This document shows positions 23,699 through 32,003 of a stretch of 41,141 nucleotides of DNA, one piece after another. Position 1 is the first letter of the stretch, and each line of letters opens with the position of its first letter. Position numbers and translations under genes: made by a program. Source of the stretch: an uncultured Acetatifactor sp. (GTDB lineage: Bacteria > Bacillota > Clostridia > Lachnospirales > Lachnospiraceae); NCBI GenBank assembly GCA_947594835.1, contig CANQEH010000024.1, positions 1 through 41,141 of the forward strand, in the 5' to 3' direction. The notes under the pieces are model-generated. The model was not told the DNA's origin. It saw nothing but the letters and a program-made list of their open reading frames with translations, and searched no databases.

Positions 23699-24100
23699 TT
23701 ACAGTGTCTGGGAGCCCTGGGGATTTGCAGACGGCATATGGCTGCGCACATGGTTTTTCAAGGCGTCAAAGCTCTCCTGGCTGATCACGTGCTCGATCCT
23801 GCAGGCGTCCTCTGCCGCGATGGAGGCCGGGACGCCCAGCTGAACCAGCAGACTGGAGAGAACCTGATGGCGCTCATAGATCATCTCGGCGATGGCCCTG
23901 CCGGAAGGGGTGAGGGTGATGAAGCCGGAGCCGTCTACACGGATATGGCCTTTTCCCCGGAGATTTTTCATGGCCACGCTGACGCTGGATTTTTGGAAGC
24001 CCAGCTCGGCGGCGATATCCACGGAACGCACCACGGGGAGCTGCCTGCTTAAGATCAGTATGGTTTCCAGATAATTTTCGGCGGATTCGTTTCCTGCCAT
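23699..24100 (-). CDS. DtxR-family metal-dependent transcriptional regulator (short form)
   Basis: This 133-residue protein has the DtxR/MntR winged-helix domain (residues 5-65, YLETILILSR to SVSVAMKNLRGKGHI) and the helical metal-binding dimerisation domain. It lacks the SH3-like third domain of DtxR. The metal-site segment DACRIEHVIS (98-107) is like DtxR/IdeR (DACRWEHVMS) with Cys100, Glu103 and His104, rather than MntR, which has Glu at the Cys position. His78 (YERHQVL) is also present, but the first-helix ligand position is Asn9. This suggests iron rather than manganese sensing, by inference. The ATG at 24100 has GAGGT upstream. It is transcribed away from the GH3 gene. Confidence 0.87.
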   Translation of the reverse strand: MAGNESAENYLETILILSRQLPVVRSVDIAAELGFQKSSVSVAMKNLRGKGHIRVDGSGFITLTPSGRAIAEMIYERHQVLSSLLVQLGVPASIAAEDACRIEHVISQESFDALKNHVRSHMPSANPQGSQTL

Positions 24101-24168
24101 GGTTTACCTCATTTCCGCCGCAAAGCGGCCTTCGGAGCTTAAGGGACGGCTTCGGGATGTTTTCTTTG

Positions 24169-24197
24169 AGTATAATACTTTTTGGATGGAAGCGCAA
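24169..24197 (-). promoter_or_regulatory. Promoter of the DtxR-family gene
   Basis: On the minus strand TTGCGC (24197-24192), 17 bp, TATACT (24174-24169). The -10 overlaps a palindrome AGTAT-A-ATACT (24169-24179), a possible operator. Confidence 0.6.
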
Positions 24198-24215
24198 CCC
24201 TCCGGCATTGCGCTT
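24190..24215. promoter_or_regulatory. Inverted repeat AAGCGCAA-N10-TTGCGCTT in the divergent intergenic region
   Basis: A perfect 8-bp inverted repeat (24190-24197 and 24208-24215) overlaps the -35 of the DtxR-family promoter and lies 46 bp before the GH3 start. It may be an operator for autoregulation or for a sugar regulator. Confidence 0.4.
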
Positions 24216-24260
24216 AACGGGAAAGAGACCGGAAAATAATCAGGCGAGGAGAAGACGGTT

Positions 24261-26678
24261 ATGACGAGATGGGCGAGACATCTGTATCAGCCGGGGCTGC
24301 CCCTGGGGGTGGACGGCAGGAGAGTGACGGGCAGCGAAGGGCACATTGCCCTGGCGCGGCGGGCGGCTGCGGAGGGAATGGTGCTTTTGAAAAACCAGGA
24401 CAAGACGCTTCCCTTTGCGCCGGGAGAGAAGATCGCGCTGTTTGGCAAGGGCTGCGTGGACTATGTCAAGGGCGGCGGGGGCAGCGGGGATGTGACCTGC
24501 GCCTATGCGGCCAGCCTCTACGACGCCCTGGCGGAGAAGGAAAAGGAGGGGAAAGTCTCCCTGTTCCACGCCCTGGCGCATTTTTATCAAAATCAGATGC
24601 AGGCCCAGTACGAACTGGGTTATGCGCCGGGGATGACAAGGGAGCCCCAGGTGCCGGAGGAACTGATGGAGCAGGCAAAGCAGTTTGCCCGGACGGCGGT
24701 GGTGACGATCAGCCGGTTTTCCGGGGAGGGCTGGGACAGGCTGGCCTCCCTGGAGCCCAACGAGGCGATGTGGGAGTCGGAGCTGGAGTTTGCCAGGAGG
24801 CAGGCGGAGATTTTTCCCCAGGGGGATTTTTACCTGACGGAGGAGGAGAGACGCCTGATCGGGCAGGTGACGTCGGCCTTCGACCGGGTGGCGGTGGTGT
24901 TAAACATCGGCGGCGTCATGGAGAGCGCCTGGATCGCGGCAGATCCCGGGATATCGGCGGCGCTCTTGGCCTGGCAGGGCGGCATGGAGGGAGGCCGGGC
25001 GGCTGCGGATATTCTCTGCGGCGACGCAGACCCCTCGGGCAGACTGGCGGATACCTTTGCGGAGAAACTGGAAGATTACCCCTCCACCGCTTCCTTTCAC
25101 GAGAGCAAGGACTATGCGGCCTACACGGAAGATATCTATGTGGGCTACCGCTACTTTGAGACCATACCCGGGGCGGCGGGGAAGGTGATCTATCCCTTCG
25201 GCTACGGCCTCTCCTACACGGAATTTTCCATCCGGCCGCTGTGCCTGATGGAAGACAGTAAAGAGGAGACGATCCGCGTCTATGTGGAGGTGGAAAACCT
25301 TGGAGAGCGGGCCGGGCGGGAGGTGGTACAGCTCTATTACAGCGCTCCCCAGGGGAAGCTGGGCAAGCCCGCCAAGGTTCTGGGGGCCTTCCAGAAGACC
25401 AGACGTCTGGCCCCGGGGGAGAAGGAAAACCTCCTTCTGTCCCTGCCCGTCCGGGAGATGGCCTCCTACGACGACACAGGGCGGATCCAGAAATCCGCCT
25501 GGGTGCTGGAACAGGGGACATACCGCTTCCTGGTGGGAAATTCCGTGCGGAATGTGACGGAGCTTCCGGATACTTACACCCTGGACAGAGACCGGGTGGT
25601 CTGCCAGCTCTCCCAGAAGCTTGCGCCCTCAAAGCTGAAGGAGCGGATGAGAAGCGACGGCTCCCTGGAAGCGCTGCCGGAGGGAATCAAACAGGAGGAA
25701 ATCCCCCTCTTTGCCCGCATGACAAACCGGGAGACGGAAGGGGTGGCCCCCGGGGAGCGGGGCAGGGACAGGTATTACCTGTTTGAACAGACGAAAAAGC
25801 CCTTTCTGGACGTGGCGGAGGGGAAGCTTACGCTGAAGGAGTGGATGGAGCAGCTTTCGGTGGAGGATCTCATCTGGCTGCTTGGGGGCCAGGAAAACCA
25901 GGGCGTCTCCAACACCTTTGGGCTGGGAAACCTGCCGGAGTACGGCGTCCCGGAAATCGCCACAGCGGACGGGCCCGCGGGCTTGCGCATTCTGCCCCAG
26001 GTGGGAGTATTGACTACCGCATGGCCCTGCGCCACCCTGTTAGCCTGCAGCTTCAACCCGCCCTTAGCATGGGAAGTGGGGGCTGCCGTGGCAGCGGAGG
26101 TCAAGGAAAACAACCTGGGCGTGTGGCTGGCCCCGGCGGTAAACATCCACAGAAGCCCGCTCTGCGGCAGGAATTTTGAATATTATTCGGAGGATCCCCT
26201 GCTGGCGGGCAGGATCGGCGCGGGCATGGTGAGGGGCGTGCAGTCCTGCCGCATCGCCGCCACGGTCAAGCACTTTGCATTCAACAACAAGGAGACCAAC
26301 CGCAAGAACAGCGATTCCAGGGTGTCCGAGCGGGCGGCCAGGGAGATTTATCTGAAGGCCTTTGAGATCATCGTGAAGGAGGCCTCCCCCTGGTGCATCA
26401 TGACCGCCTACAACAAGGTAAACGGCGTCTGGTGTTCCGAGAACAGGGAGCTGATCCAGGGGATCCTGCGGGAGGAGTGGGGCTTTGACGGCCTGGTGAT
26501 GACGGACTGGTGGACTTCCGGGGAGCACTATCTGGAGGCCCGGGCGGGAAATGACTTAAAGATGGGAAACGGCTACCCGGAGCGGGTGAAGGAGGCCTAC
26601 GAGCGGGGAGCCATCTCCCTGGAGGAAATAAAAAGCTGTGCAGAGAATGTGCTGGGGCTGATCTTAAAAATGGAGTGA
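24261..26678 (+). CDS. Glycoside hydrolase family 3 (beta-glucosidase-like) with permuted domain order
   Basis: This 805-residue enzyme probably hydrolyses beta-glucosides in the cytoplasm; no signal peptide is seen. Ordinary GH3 enzymes have the TIM barrel first. Here the C-terminal-type alpha/beta sandwich is first (RRAAAEGMVLLKNQDKTLPF at about 32-51, GKVIYPFGYGLSYTEFS), then the fibronectin-like domain (about 335-440). The barrel comes last (about 520-805), with KHFAFNNKETNR, RVSERAAREIYLKAFE and the nucleophile D749 in GLVMTDWW. The same reversed order is known in some rumen Clostridia beta-glucosidases such as Butyrivibrio BglA. ATG 24261 follows GAGGAGAAG. Exact substrate is unknown. 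Confidence 0.93.
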   Translation: MTRWARHLYQPGLPLGVDGRRVTGSEGHIALARRAAAEGMVLLKNQDKTLPFAPGEKIALFGKGCVDYVKGGGGSGDVTCAYAASLYDALAEKEKEGKVSLFHALAHFYQNQMQAQYELGYAPGMTREPQVPEELMEQAKQFARTAVVTISRFSGEGWDRLASLEPNEAMWESELEFARRQAEIFPQGDFYLTEEERRLIGQVTSAFDRVAVVLNIGGVMESAWIAADPGISAALLAWQGGMEGGRAAADILCGDADPSGRLADTFAEKLEDYPSTASFHESKDYAAYTEDIYVGYRYFETIPGAAGKVIYPFGYGLSYTEFSIRPLCLMEDSKEETIRVYVEVENLGERAGREVVQLYYSAPQGKLGKPAKVLGAFQKTRRLAPGEKENLLLSLPVREMASYDDTGRIQKSAWVLEQGTYRFLVGNSVRNVTELPDTYTLDRDRVVCQLSQKLAPSKLKERMRSDGSLEALPEGIKQEEIPLFARMTNRETEGVAPGERGRDRYYLFEQTKKPFLDVAEGKLTLKEWMEQLSVEDLIWLLGGQENQGVSNTFGLGNLPEYGVPEIATADGPAGLRILPQVGVLTTAWPCATLLACSFNPPLAWEVGAAVAAEVKENNLGVWLAPAVNIHRSPLCGRNFEYYSEDPLLAGRIGAGMVRGVQSCRIAATVKHFAFNNKETNRKNSDSRVSERAAREIYLKAFEIIVKEASPWCIMTAYNKVNGVWCSENRELIQGILREEWGFDGLVMTDWWTSGEHYLEARAGNDLKMGNGYPERVKEAYERGAISLEEIKSCAENVLGLILKME

Positions 26679-26692
26679 GCTGCAGGTAAAAC

Positions 26693-26717
26693 GGGAGGGG
26701 CTTTTGGCCCCTCCTTT
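26693..26717. terminator. Bidirectional terminator between the GH3 and ABC permease genes
   Basis: The stem GGAGGGGC/GCCCCTCC (arms 26694-26701 and 26707-26714, loop TTTTG) has TTT on the plus side and CGTTTTA on the minus side. It serves two convergent genes that end at 26678 (+) and 26724 (-). Confidence 0.85.
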
Positions 26718-26723
26718 GTGCTG

Positions 26724-28775
26724 TTATGATTTGTCCGCCCCGCCGCTTACGATGCGGTAGTAGGCGTTTGAGGTCATGCGGTAGACCGCCGTGTAGAACA
26801 GGGAGAATACAAGGAGGCTGATGATGGTGGTGGCGGCAAACAGCGGCACATTGTCCATATTGAACATCAGAAGCATCCTGCGGATGATGGGGAAGGCGAA
26901 GGCCAGGTGCAGGGCGGCCAGGGCCAGGGGCAGGAAGAATACCGTCAGAAGCTGGGAATTGACGGTGCGCCTGATCTCCCGGCGGGTCATGCCCACCTTC
27001 TGCATGATGGCAAAGCGGCCCTGATCCTCATACCCCTCCGAGAGCTGCTTGTAATAGATAATCAGCACGGTGGCCAGCACAAAGACAATGCTTAAGAGGA
27101 GCCCTAAGTAGAACAGGGAGCCGTACAGGCTGTAAAAGTCCTGCCGGTTGATGGCCTGGCTCTCAAACAGGCAGCTTTCATACCCCAGGCTTTCCTTTGC
27201 GGCGGGATCCCGGATCACCCCGGACAGCTCGTAGTAGTCTGTGATCTGTTCATCCACTTCCAGCCCGGTGTCAAAATACCAGAACCAGTTGAAGGAAGCG
27301 CTCTGGGAAAGAAGGCTCTCCTGCGGCTGGCTCTCCAGGGCCTCCAGCCCTGCCATGCCCTCCTCAAGGCTTGGCACCACCAGAAAGACGCCGGGGAGGA
27401 TGTCCATACCCATGCTGGGATTTTCCACAAAGCGCTGGATCTGTTTTTTGATGCGGAAGCTGTTTCCCTGCCGGAAGGAAATGGTATCGCCCCGATAGGC
27501 GCTGCGGTGTGCGTAGAGGAGCGCTTCCCCCTCCTCAAGGGTCTCCTGGGCTCCCGTTATGGCATTGTAATCCGCAAGGGGCACCATGACAAACAGGCGG
27601 TAGTCCATGTCCACCGATCCCGTCTGGAAGGGGACCGCCTCCTCTCCCTCCAAAGAGGCGTAGAACAGGACGTTGCGATAGGAGAAGCTGTTTTGGGGCG
27701 CGATGCCCCTGTCCGCAAGACGGGAGGTAAAGGTATCCTGCAGGGTCTGGATTTTTTCCGCCGAAAGCCCATCCATGCCGGAAAAGTGGAACGTCAGGTT
27801 ATAGTCCCCGGGGTAGCGGCTCTCGATGAGGCGCTCCTCGCCGAAATACAGGCAGGACACAGAGGCCATCATCACAAGCACCATGGTGGCCAGCACACAG
27901 ATGGAGGCAAGCCCGGCGCCGCCCCGCTTCATGCGGTAAACCATGGAAGACACCGACACAAAGTGGCTGGGCCGGTAGTAGAAGCGCCTGTTTTTCTGTA
28001 AGAGGCGCAGAAAGCAGACGCTCCCTGCGATCATCACCAGGTAGGTGCCCACGATTACCATGACCACCGCCACAAAAAAGTTGCCGAGCGCCGTCAGGGG
28101 ATCCTGAACCGTCACCGCAATGTAGTAAGCGCCGGAGAGCAAAAGCAGACCCAAGATGCCGTAGAGATAGTTGCCCTTGGGCGGTTTCTCCCCCGTCTGC
28201 TGGCTGCGCATCAGGGAGATGGCGCTGGAAAAGCGGATCTGGCGGACAGAGTTTAAAAGCAGCAGGCAGAAGATGGCGCCGAATACCTGCAGGCTCCTCT
28301 TGACGGCCAGCCAGGAGACGTCAAAATCGTAGGTCACCTCCCCCTGCATGAGGTTGATCAGCCCAAGCTGGGCAAATTTGGAGAGGGCGATCCCGAAAAA
28401 CAGCCCGCCTCCTACGGAGAGAAGGGCGGTAAAGAGCGTCTCCCAGAACAGGATGCGGCCGATCTGCGCCTTTCCCATGCCCAGCACATGGTAGAGGCCA
28501 AACTCGCTTTTCCGCCGCTTCATCAAAAAGGAGTTGGTGTAAAACAGGAAGATGCAGGAGAAGATGGCGATGACCCAGCTCCCCAGGGCAAAGATTTGCT
28601 GGAGCGCATATCCGCCCTTTGCCATGCCGACGGAATCGTCTACCGCCAAAAAGAGAATAATGTAAAACATCATTACCATACCGGCGCAGGTGAGGCCGTA
28701 GGGGAGGAAGAGCTGCCGCATCTTCCGCATCCCGCTTGCCGCCAGCCTGGGGTAAAATCCAAATTTCATATCCAT
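26724..28775 (-). CDS. ABC transporter permease, FtsX type (BceB-like)
   Basis: This 683-residue membrane protein is the permease of an antimicrobial-peptide-type ABC transporter. It starts MDMKFGFYPRLAASGMRKM and has about ten membrane segments, with FtsX-like blocks and a large extracellular loop (roughly residues 310-515) between later segments, as in BceB/VraG, which act with their histidine kinase to sense peptide antibiotics such as bacitracin. The start at 28775 has AAAGGC 6 bp upstream; ATG 28781 sits directly on that site. It follows the ATPase gene by 95 bp and ends the minus-strand module at a bidirectional terminator. Substrate is inferred from family only. Confidence 0.9.
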   Translation of the reverse strand: MDMKFGFYPRLAASGMRKMRQLFLPYGLTCAGMVMMFYIILFLAVDDSVGMAKGGYALQQIFALGSWVIAIFSCIFLFYTNSFLMKRRKSEFGLYHVLGMGKAQIGRILFWETLFTALLSVGGGLFFGIALSKFAQLGLINLMQGEVTYDFDVSWLAVKRSLQVFGAIFCLLLLNSVRQIRFSSAISLMRSQQTGEKPPKGNYLYGILGLLLLSGAYYIAVTVQDPLTALGNFFVAVVMVIVGTYLVMIAGSVCFLRLLQKNRRFYYRPSHFVSVSSMVYRMKRGGAGLASICVLATMVLVMMASVSCLYFGEERLIESRYPGDYNLTFHFSGMDGLSAEKIQTLQDTFTSRLADRGIAPQNSFSYRNVLFYASLEGEEAVPFQTGSVDMDYRLFVMVPLADYNAITGAQETLEEGEALLYAHRSAYRGDTISFRQGNSFRIKKQIQRFVENPSMGMDILPGVFLVVPSLEEGMAGLEALESQPQESLLSQSASFNWFWYFDTGLEVDEQITDYYELSGVIRDPAAKESLGYESCLFESQAINRQDFYSLYGSLFYLGLLLSIVFVLATVLIIYYKQLSEGYEDQGRFAIMQKVGMTRREIRRTVNSQLLTVFFLPLALAALHLAFAFPIIRRMLLMFNMDNVPLFAATTIISLLVFSLFYTAVYRMTSNAYYRIVSGGADKS

Positions 28776-28870
28776 TACCATGCCTTTCTATTGATTGAAT
28801 GTGCCGGGCGTCCGGCCTATGGCCCGAAAAAGCCGGGCCTGGGCCTATGCGATGGGACGCCTGCCGAAAG

Positions 28871-29638
28871 CTACGCGGAAAACTGCTTTCCCGTGGCAAG
28901 CAGCGTCAGCGTGTCGGAAATCTTCTGATACAGCTGCTGGTCTGTGTCCTCTCCCCGGTAGAGCTGGTGGAACACTTCTCCGTCTTTGATAAACAGCACC
29001 CGGCCCGCCGTGCTGGCTGCCTTGACGGAGTGAGTCACCATCAGGATGGTCTGGCCCAGCCGGTTGATCTGCGCAAACAGGCGCAGGAGTTCGTCGGTAG
29101 CGCGGGAGTCCAGCGCCCCGGTGGGTTCGTCCGCCAGGATCAGCTTCGGGTCTGTGATCACCGCCCTTGCCACGGCGGCCCGCTGCTTCTGGCCCCCGGA
29201 AACCTCATAGGGGTATTTTTTCAACAGATCCGCGATCCCCAGCTTTTCCGCCAGGGGCGCAAGGCGCTCCCGCATTTCCCGGTAGGGCTTTTTTGCCAGC
29301 ACCAGGGGGAGGTAGATATTGTCCTCCAGCGTGAACGTGTCCAACAGGTTAAATTCCTGGAACACGAAGCCTAAATTGTCCCGCCGGAAAGCGGATGCAG
29401 CGGCGGAGCCGATCCGGGACAGGTCTTTGCCGTCTAACCAAACGGAGCCGCTTGTGGGCTGATCCAGGGCTGCCAGGATGTTTAAGAGCGTGGTCTTGCC
29501 GGAGCCGGACTCTCCCATGATGGCCACATATTCGCCCTGTTCCACAGTGAAGGTGACGTTTTTTAACGCTTCCACCTTGTTGCCGCCCAGGCGCGTGGAA
29601 TAGATTTTCTGAAGCCTTTTTACTTCCAAAATCGTCAT
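28871..29638 (-). CDS. ABC transporter ATP-binding protein (BceA-like)
   Basis: This 255-residue ATPase belongs to the MacB/BceA group. Walker A is GESGSGKTT, the Q-loop FVFQEFNLLD, the signature VSGGQKQRAAVARA, Walker B LILADEPTGALD, and the switch His is in MVTHSVKAA. The start is ATG 29638 with AGGAGG 10 bp upstream; the longer frame to 29833 lies over an intergenic inverted repeat and is rejected. It forms a transporter with the downstream permease and is adjacent to a dedicated two-component system, the usual antibiotic-peptide detoxification arrangement. Confidence 0.95.
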   Translation of the reverse strand: MTILEVKRLQKIYSTRLGGNKVEALKNVTFTVEQGEYVAIMGESGSGKTTLLNILAALDQPTSGSVWLDGKDLSRIGSAAASAFRRDNLGFVFQEFNLLDTFTLEDNIYLPLVLAKKPYREMRERLAPLAEKLGIADLLKKYPYEVSGGQKQRAAVARAVITDPKLILADEPTGALDSRATDELLRLFAQINRLGQTILMVTHSVKAASTAGRVLFIKDGEVFHQLYRGEDTDQQLYQKISDTLTLLATGKQFSA

Positions 29639-29762
29639 GATGCAGATGCCTCCTATCCAGATTCTGATTGCCGTTTCGAGCCCCAGGGAAAGCTGTCTGT
29701 GGGAAAAGGGCCTGATACAGGCGGCGTTTTCCGGGCTCTGGACGGTTTTGATTGTAACAGAA

Positions 29763-29826
29763 ACGGGAAATGGGCCGCTATCGAATCGGCTTACATTTCC
29801 CGTATCCTTCCTTACAAAACTGTAAG
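29763..29826. promoter_or_regulatory. Nested inverted repeats between the sensor kinase and ABC ATPase genes
   Basis: Two elements are visible. CTTACA-AAAC-TGTAAG (29811-29826) is a perfect 6-bp palindrome, and another CTTACA begins 21 bp away at 29790, about two helix turns. A 10-bp inverted repeat ACGGGAAATG (29763-29772) / CATTTCCCGT (29794-29803) with inner GCCG/CGGC can form a hairpin followed on the minus strand by TTTCTGTT. The first may be the response-regulator operator of the transporter genes, the second a weak terminator of the regulator-kinase transcript. Confidence 0.5.
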
Positions 29827-29829
29827 ACG

Positions 29830-30819
29830 TCACTCTTTTGTTCCCTCGTACTGTTTGAGAAAAAGGGAGACGGCAGTGCCTTTGCCCGGCTCGGAGGCGA
29901 TGGTGATCTCCATGCCCAGTCTGGTGCAGATCCGCCTGCAGAGGTAAAGCCCGATGCCGCTGGAGCGCTTGTCCTCCCGGCCGTTGTATCCCGTGTAGCC
30001 CTTCTCAAAAACCCGGGGCAGGTCGCTGGGCGCAATGCCGATGCCCGTGTCCTGGATGCGGAGAACCCTGGGATGGGGCAGGTCAATTCTGATGCTGCCC
30101 TCCCTGGTGTATTTTAAGGCGTTTGAGAGGAGCTGTTCCACCACAAAGGAGAACCATTTCGGGTCGGTTACCACCTTTTCCCCGGTGGGGATATATTCCA
30201 GACCGATCCGCCGGGTGATAAATTCGGAGGAAAATTTGGCGATGGACTGCCTTAAGAGCTCGTCCAGGTCGCACTCCCGGAACACATAGTCGGTGGAATC
30301 CGTATCCAGCCGCAGGAAGGTCAGCACCATCTCCACATAGCCCTCGATGCCGAACAGGTCGGAGGAAAGTTTTCTGGAGAGGGGCGAATCCTCCTTCTCC
30401 AGGGTCAGGCGCATGGAGGTGATGGGCGTCTTGACCTGATGGGCCCAGAGCGTGTAATATTCGATCATATCCTGGTAGCGGGCCGCCGCGGCGGCTTCCC
30501 GGTCTTTGGCTTCCTGAAGAAACGCTTTCACCATTTCCTGGTAGTCTGCCTCCAGGACGCCGGAGGCCTCCGGCAGCGCAGAGGGCATGGCGTCGGTCAG
30601 TCCCTGGATCCGGCGGAGGGTTTCATGTTTCTGTTTGACCTGAAAGAAATCCCGGAGAAAAAAGAGTAAGCCGGCCAGGGCGCAGAGCAGGGCGGGGTAG
30701 AGGACGGCGGCCAGGGGAAGGCGGTACAGGGAAAGCGCGGCGGCGAAGATCCCGCAGGATAAAAGGAAATACAGGACAGCGCTGCGGCGCTGGCGCAGAT
30801 AGGCGGCCAATAGTTTCAT
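29830..30819 (-). CDS. Sensor histidine kinase (BceS-like, intramembrane-sensing)
   Basis: This 329-residue kinase has two close membrane segments near the N-terminus (about 14-33 and 36-55) with almost no extracellular loop, typical of kinases that sense through a partner ABC transporter. The phosphoacceptor is H127 in HQVKTPITSMRL; the ATPase domain shows VEQLLSNALKYT, IQDTGIGI and SSGIGLYLCRR. The ATG at 30819 follows GGAAAGGAG. It lies 27 bp after the response regulator gene and 191 bp before the transporter ATPase gene. It most likely phosphorylates the upstream-encoded regulator. Confidence 0.94.
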   Translation of the reverse strand: MKLLAAYLRQRRSAVLYFLLSCGIFAAALSLYRLPLAAVLYPALLCALAGLLFFLRDFFQVKQKHETLRRIQGLTDAMPSALPEASGVLEADYQEMVKAFLQEAKDREAAAAARYQDMIEYYTLWAHQVKTPITSMRLTLEKEDSPLSRKLSSDLFGIEGYVEMVLTFLRLDTDSTDYVFRECDLDELLRQSIAKFSSEFITRRIGLEYIPTGEKVVTDPKWFSFVVEQLLSNALKYTREGSIRIDLPHPRVLRIQDTGIGIAPSDLPRVFEKGYTGYNGREDKRSSGIGLYLCRRICTRLGMEITIASEPGKGTAVSLFLKQYEGTKE

Positions 30820-30846
30820 GTCAGTCTCCTTTCCGAGGCGTTTTTT

Positions 30847-31521
30847 CTATTCCTCCACCAGATATCCGGCCCCCACCTTTGTGGCAATAAACTGGGAAAG
30901 CCCGGCCTGATCCAGTTTTTTGCGCAGGCGGTTGATGTTTACCGTCAGCGTGTTTTCGTCGATAAACTGCTGGGTCTTCCAGAGCCGCTCCATCAGCCGT
31001 TCTCTGCTGACGATCTTTCCCTTGTTCTCCATCAGGCACAGCAGGATGCGGTACTCGTTTTTCGAGAGGGGGATATTCTGCCCCTGGTAGGTGAGGGTGC
31101 CGTCCCCGGTATTCAAAAAAGCGCCGCGGTGCTCCAAAAGCGGGACGCCTGCGGCAAAATCATAGGTTCTGCGCAAGAGCGCCTGGATCTTGGCGATCAG
31201 CACATCCCCGTCGAAGGGCTTGGCGATAAAGCCGTCCGCCCCCATGTTCATGGCCATCACGATGTTCATGTTGTCGGAGGCGGAGGAGAGAAAGAGGATG
31301 GGCACTTTGGAGAGCTTTCGTATCTCGCTGCACCAGTGGTAGCCGTTAAAAAAGGGCAGGCTGATGTCCAACAGCACGATGTGGGGCTGATAGGCTGCAA
31401 ACTCCGACAGCACATCCCTGAAATCCTGCGTCAGGCGGGCGTCCATCTCCCACAGCCTGGCCTGCTCCTTCACCGCCTCTGCGATATTCAAATCGTCCTC
31501 CACGATCAAAATCCGATACAT
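30847..31521 (-). CDS. OmpR/PhoB-family response regulator (BceR-like)
   Basis: This 224-residue DNA-binding regulator has a receiver (1-120) with E8-D9-D10, phosphoacceptor D52 in LLDISLPFFNG, and KPF, followed by a winged-helix Trans_reg_C domain (about 130-224) with LSKNEYRILLCLMEN and VNINRLRKKLDQAG. The ATG at 31521 is preceded by GGAGGG; the frame extending to 31644 lies in the promoter region. Its DNA-binding target is likely the palindrome upstream of the transporter ATPase gene. Confidence 0.95.
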   Translation of the reverse strand: MYRILIVEDDLNIAEAVKEQARLWEMDARLTQDFRDVLSEFAAYQPHIVLLDISLPFFNGYHWCSEIRKLSKVPILFLSSASDNMNIVMAMNMGADGFIAKPFDGDVLIAKIQALLRRTYDFAAGVPLLEHRGAFLNTGDGTLTYQGQNIPLSKNEYRILLCLMENKGKIVSRERLMERLWKTQQFIDENTLTVNINRLRKKLDQAGLSQFIATKVGAGYLVEE

Positions 31522-31609
31522 TTTTCCCTCCGTTTTGGGTCGAACAAGTGCCTTGTGATGCTGCGCCACGATTTTAAACTTTTGTTTTATCCTGCCTTCA
31601 GTCACAAAA

Positions 31610-31638
31610 AGGATAACACACTTTGCCAGACAGGACAA
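31610..31638 (-). promoter_or_regulatory. Promoter of the response regulator-kinase genes
   Basis: On the minus strand TTGTCC (31638-31633), 17 bp, TATCCT (31615-31610). It is divergent from the feo promoter, about 50 bp away. Confidence 0.55.
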
Positions 31639-31684
31639 GCACAACGGAAAAGCTTCGCCTCCTCAAAAAATTTTTTGCCTCCGC

Positions 31685-31713
31685 TTGACAAATGTAGTGA
31701 GTTAGGATATACT
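31685..31713 (+). promoter_or_regulatory. Promoter of the feo operon
   Basis: TTGACA (31685-31690), 17 bp, TATACT (31708-31713), close to perfect. Transcription would start near 31720, directly before the Fur-like box. Confidence 0.9.
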
Positions 31714-31716
31714 AAC
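31700..31716. promoter_or_regulatory. Inverted repeat GTTAG-N6-CTAAC over the feo -10 element
   Basis: AGTTAG at 31700-31705 and CTAAC at 31712-31716 are arranged around GATATA. GTTAG/CTAAC match the inner half-sites of DtxR/IdeR operators, though the spacing differs. The same AGTTAG-N6-CTAA pattern recurs before feoB. Confidence 0.5.
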
Positions 31717-31723
31717 CATGAAA

Positions 31724-31742
31724 GAAAATGAAAATCATTCTC
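31724..31742. promoter_or_regulatory. Fur-like box
   Basis: GAAAATGAAAATCATTCTC matches 16 of 19 positions of the Fur consensus GATAATGATAATCATTATC. It lies just after the predicted transcription start of the feo operon, where a bound repressor would block transcription in iron-replete cells. Confidence 0.8.
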
Positions 31743-31766
31743 AAATATAGAAAAGGAGGATGTGTT

Positions 31767-31976
31767 ATGCCACTGTCAATGGCCAGAGAGGGAGAAAAAA
31801 ATGTGATCAAGAGGATCGGCGGCAGGGATGATACCCGCAGATTCCTGGAGAATCTGGGATTTGTGGTGGGCAGCGCCGTGACTGTGGTGGCCCAGACGGG
31901 CGGAAACCTGATTGTGAACATCAAGGAGTCCCGGGTAGCCATCGGCAGGGACATGGCGAATAAGATCATGGTCTGA
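31767..31976 (+). CDS. feoA: FeoA family protein (first copy)
   Basis: This 69-residue SH3-fold protein, MPLSMAREGEKNVIKRIGGRDDTRRFLENLGF, is a FeoA-type accessory factor of the ferrous iron transporter FeoB in the cytoplasm. The ATG at 31767 has AAAGGAGGA at ideal spacing; the frame to 31728 would start within the Fur-like box and is rejected. It has the family pattern of LxxLGFVVGSxVTVV and IVNIKESRVAIG. It is followed by a second, divergent FeoA gene 27 bp later. Confidence 0.93.
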   Translation: MPLSMAREGEKNVIKRIGGRDDTRRFLENLGFVVGSAVTVVAQTGGNLIVNIKESRVAIGRDMANKIMV

Positions 31977-32003
31977 AGGCCGGATCGGAAAGAGGAGAAC
32001 GCA

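Noticed and set aside
24171..24176. Plus-strand TATAAT as a promoter for the GH3 gene
   Set aside because: No acceptable -35 lies at 16-18 bp; the same bases are better explained as the minus-strand -10 and a palindrome for the DtxR-family gene.
29639..29833. A longer N-terminus for the ABC ATPase (start at 29833)
   Set aside because: It would translate the intergenic inverted repeats; the family start MTILEVKRLQKIY at 29638 has AGGAGG upstream.
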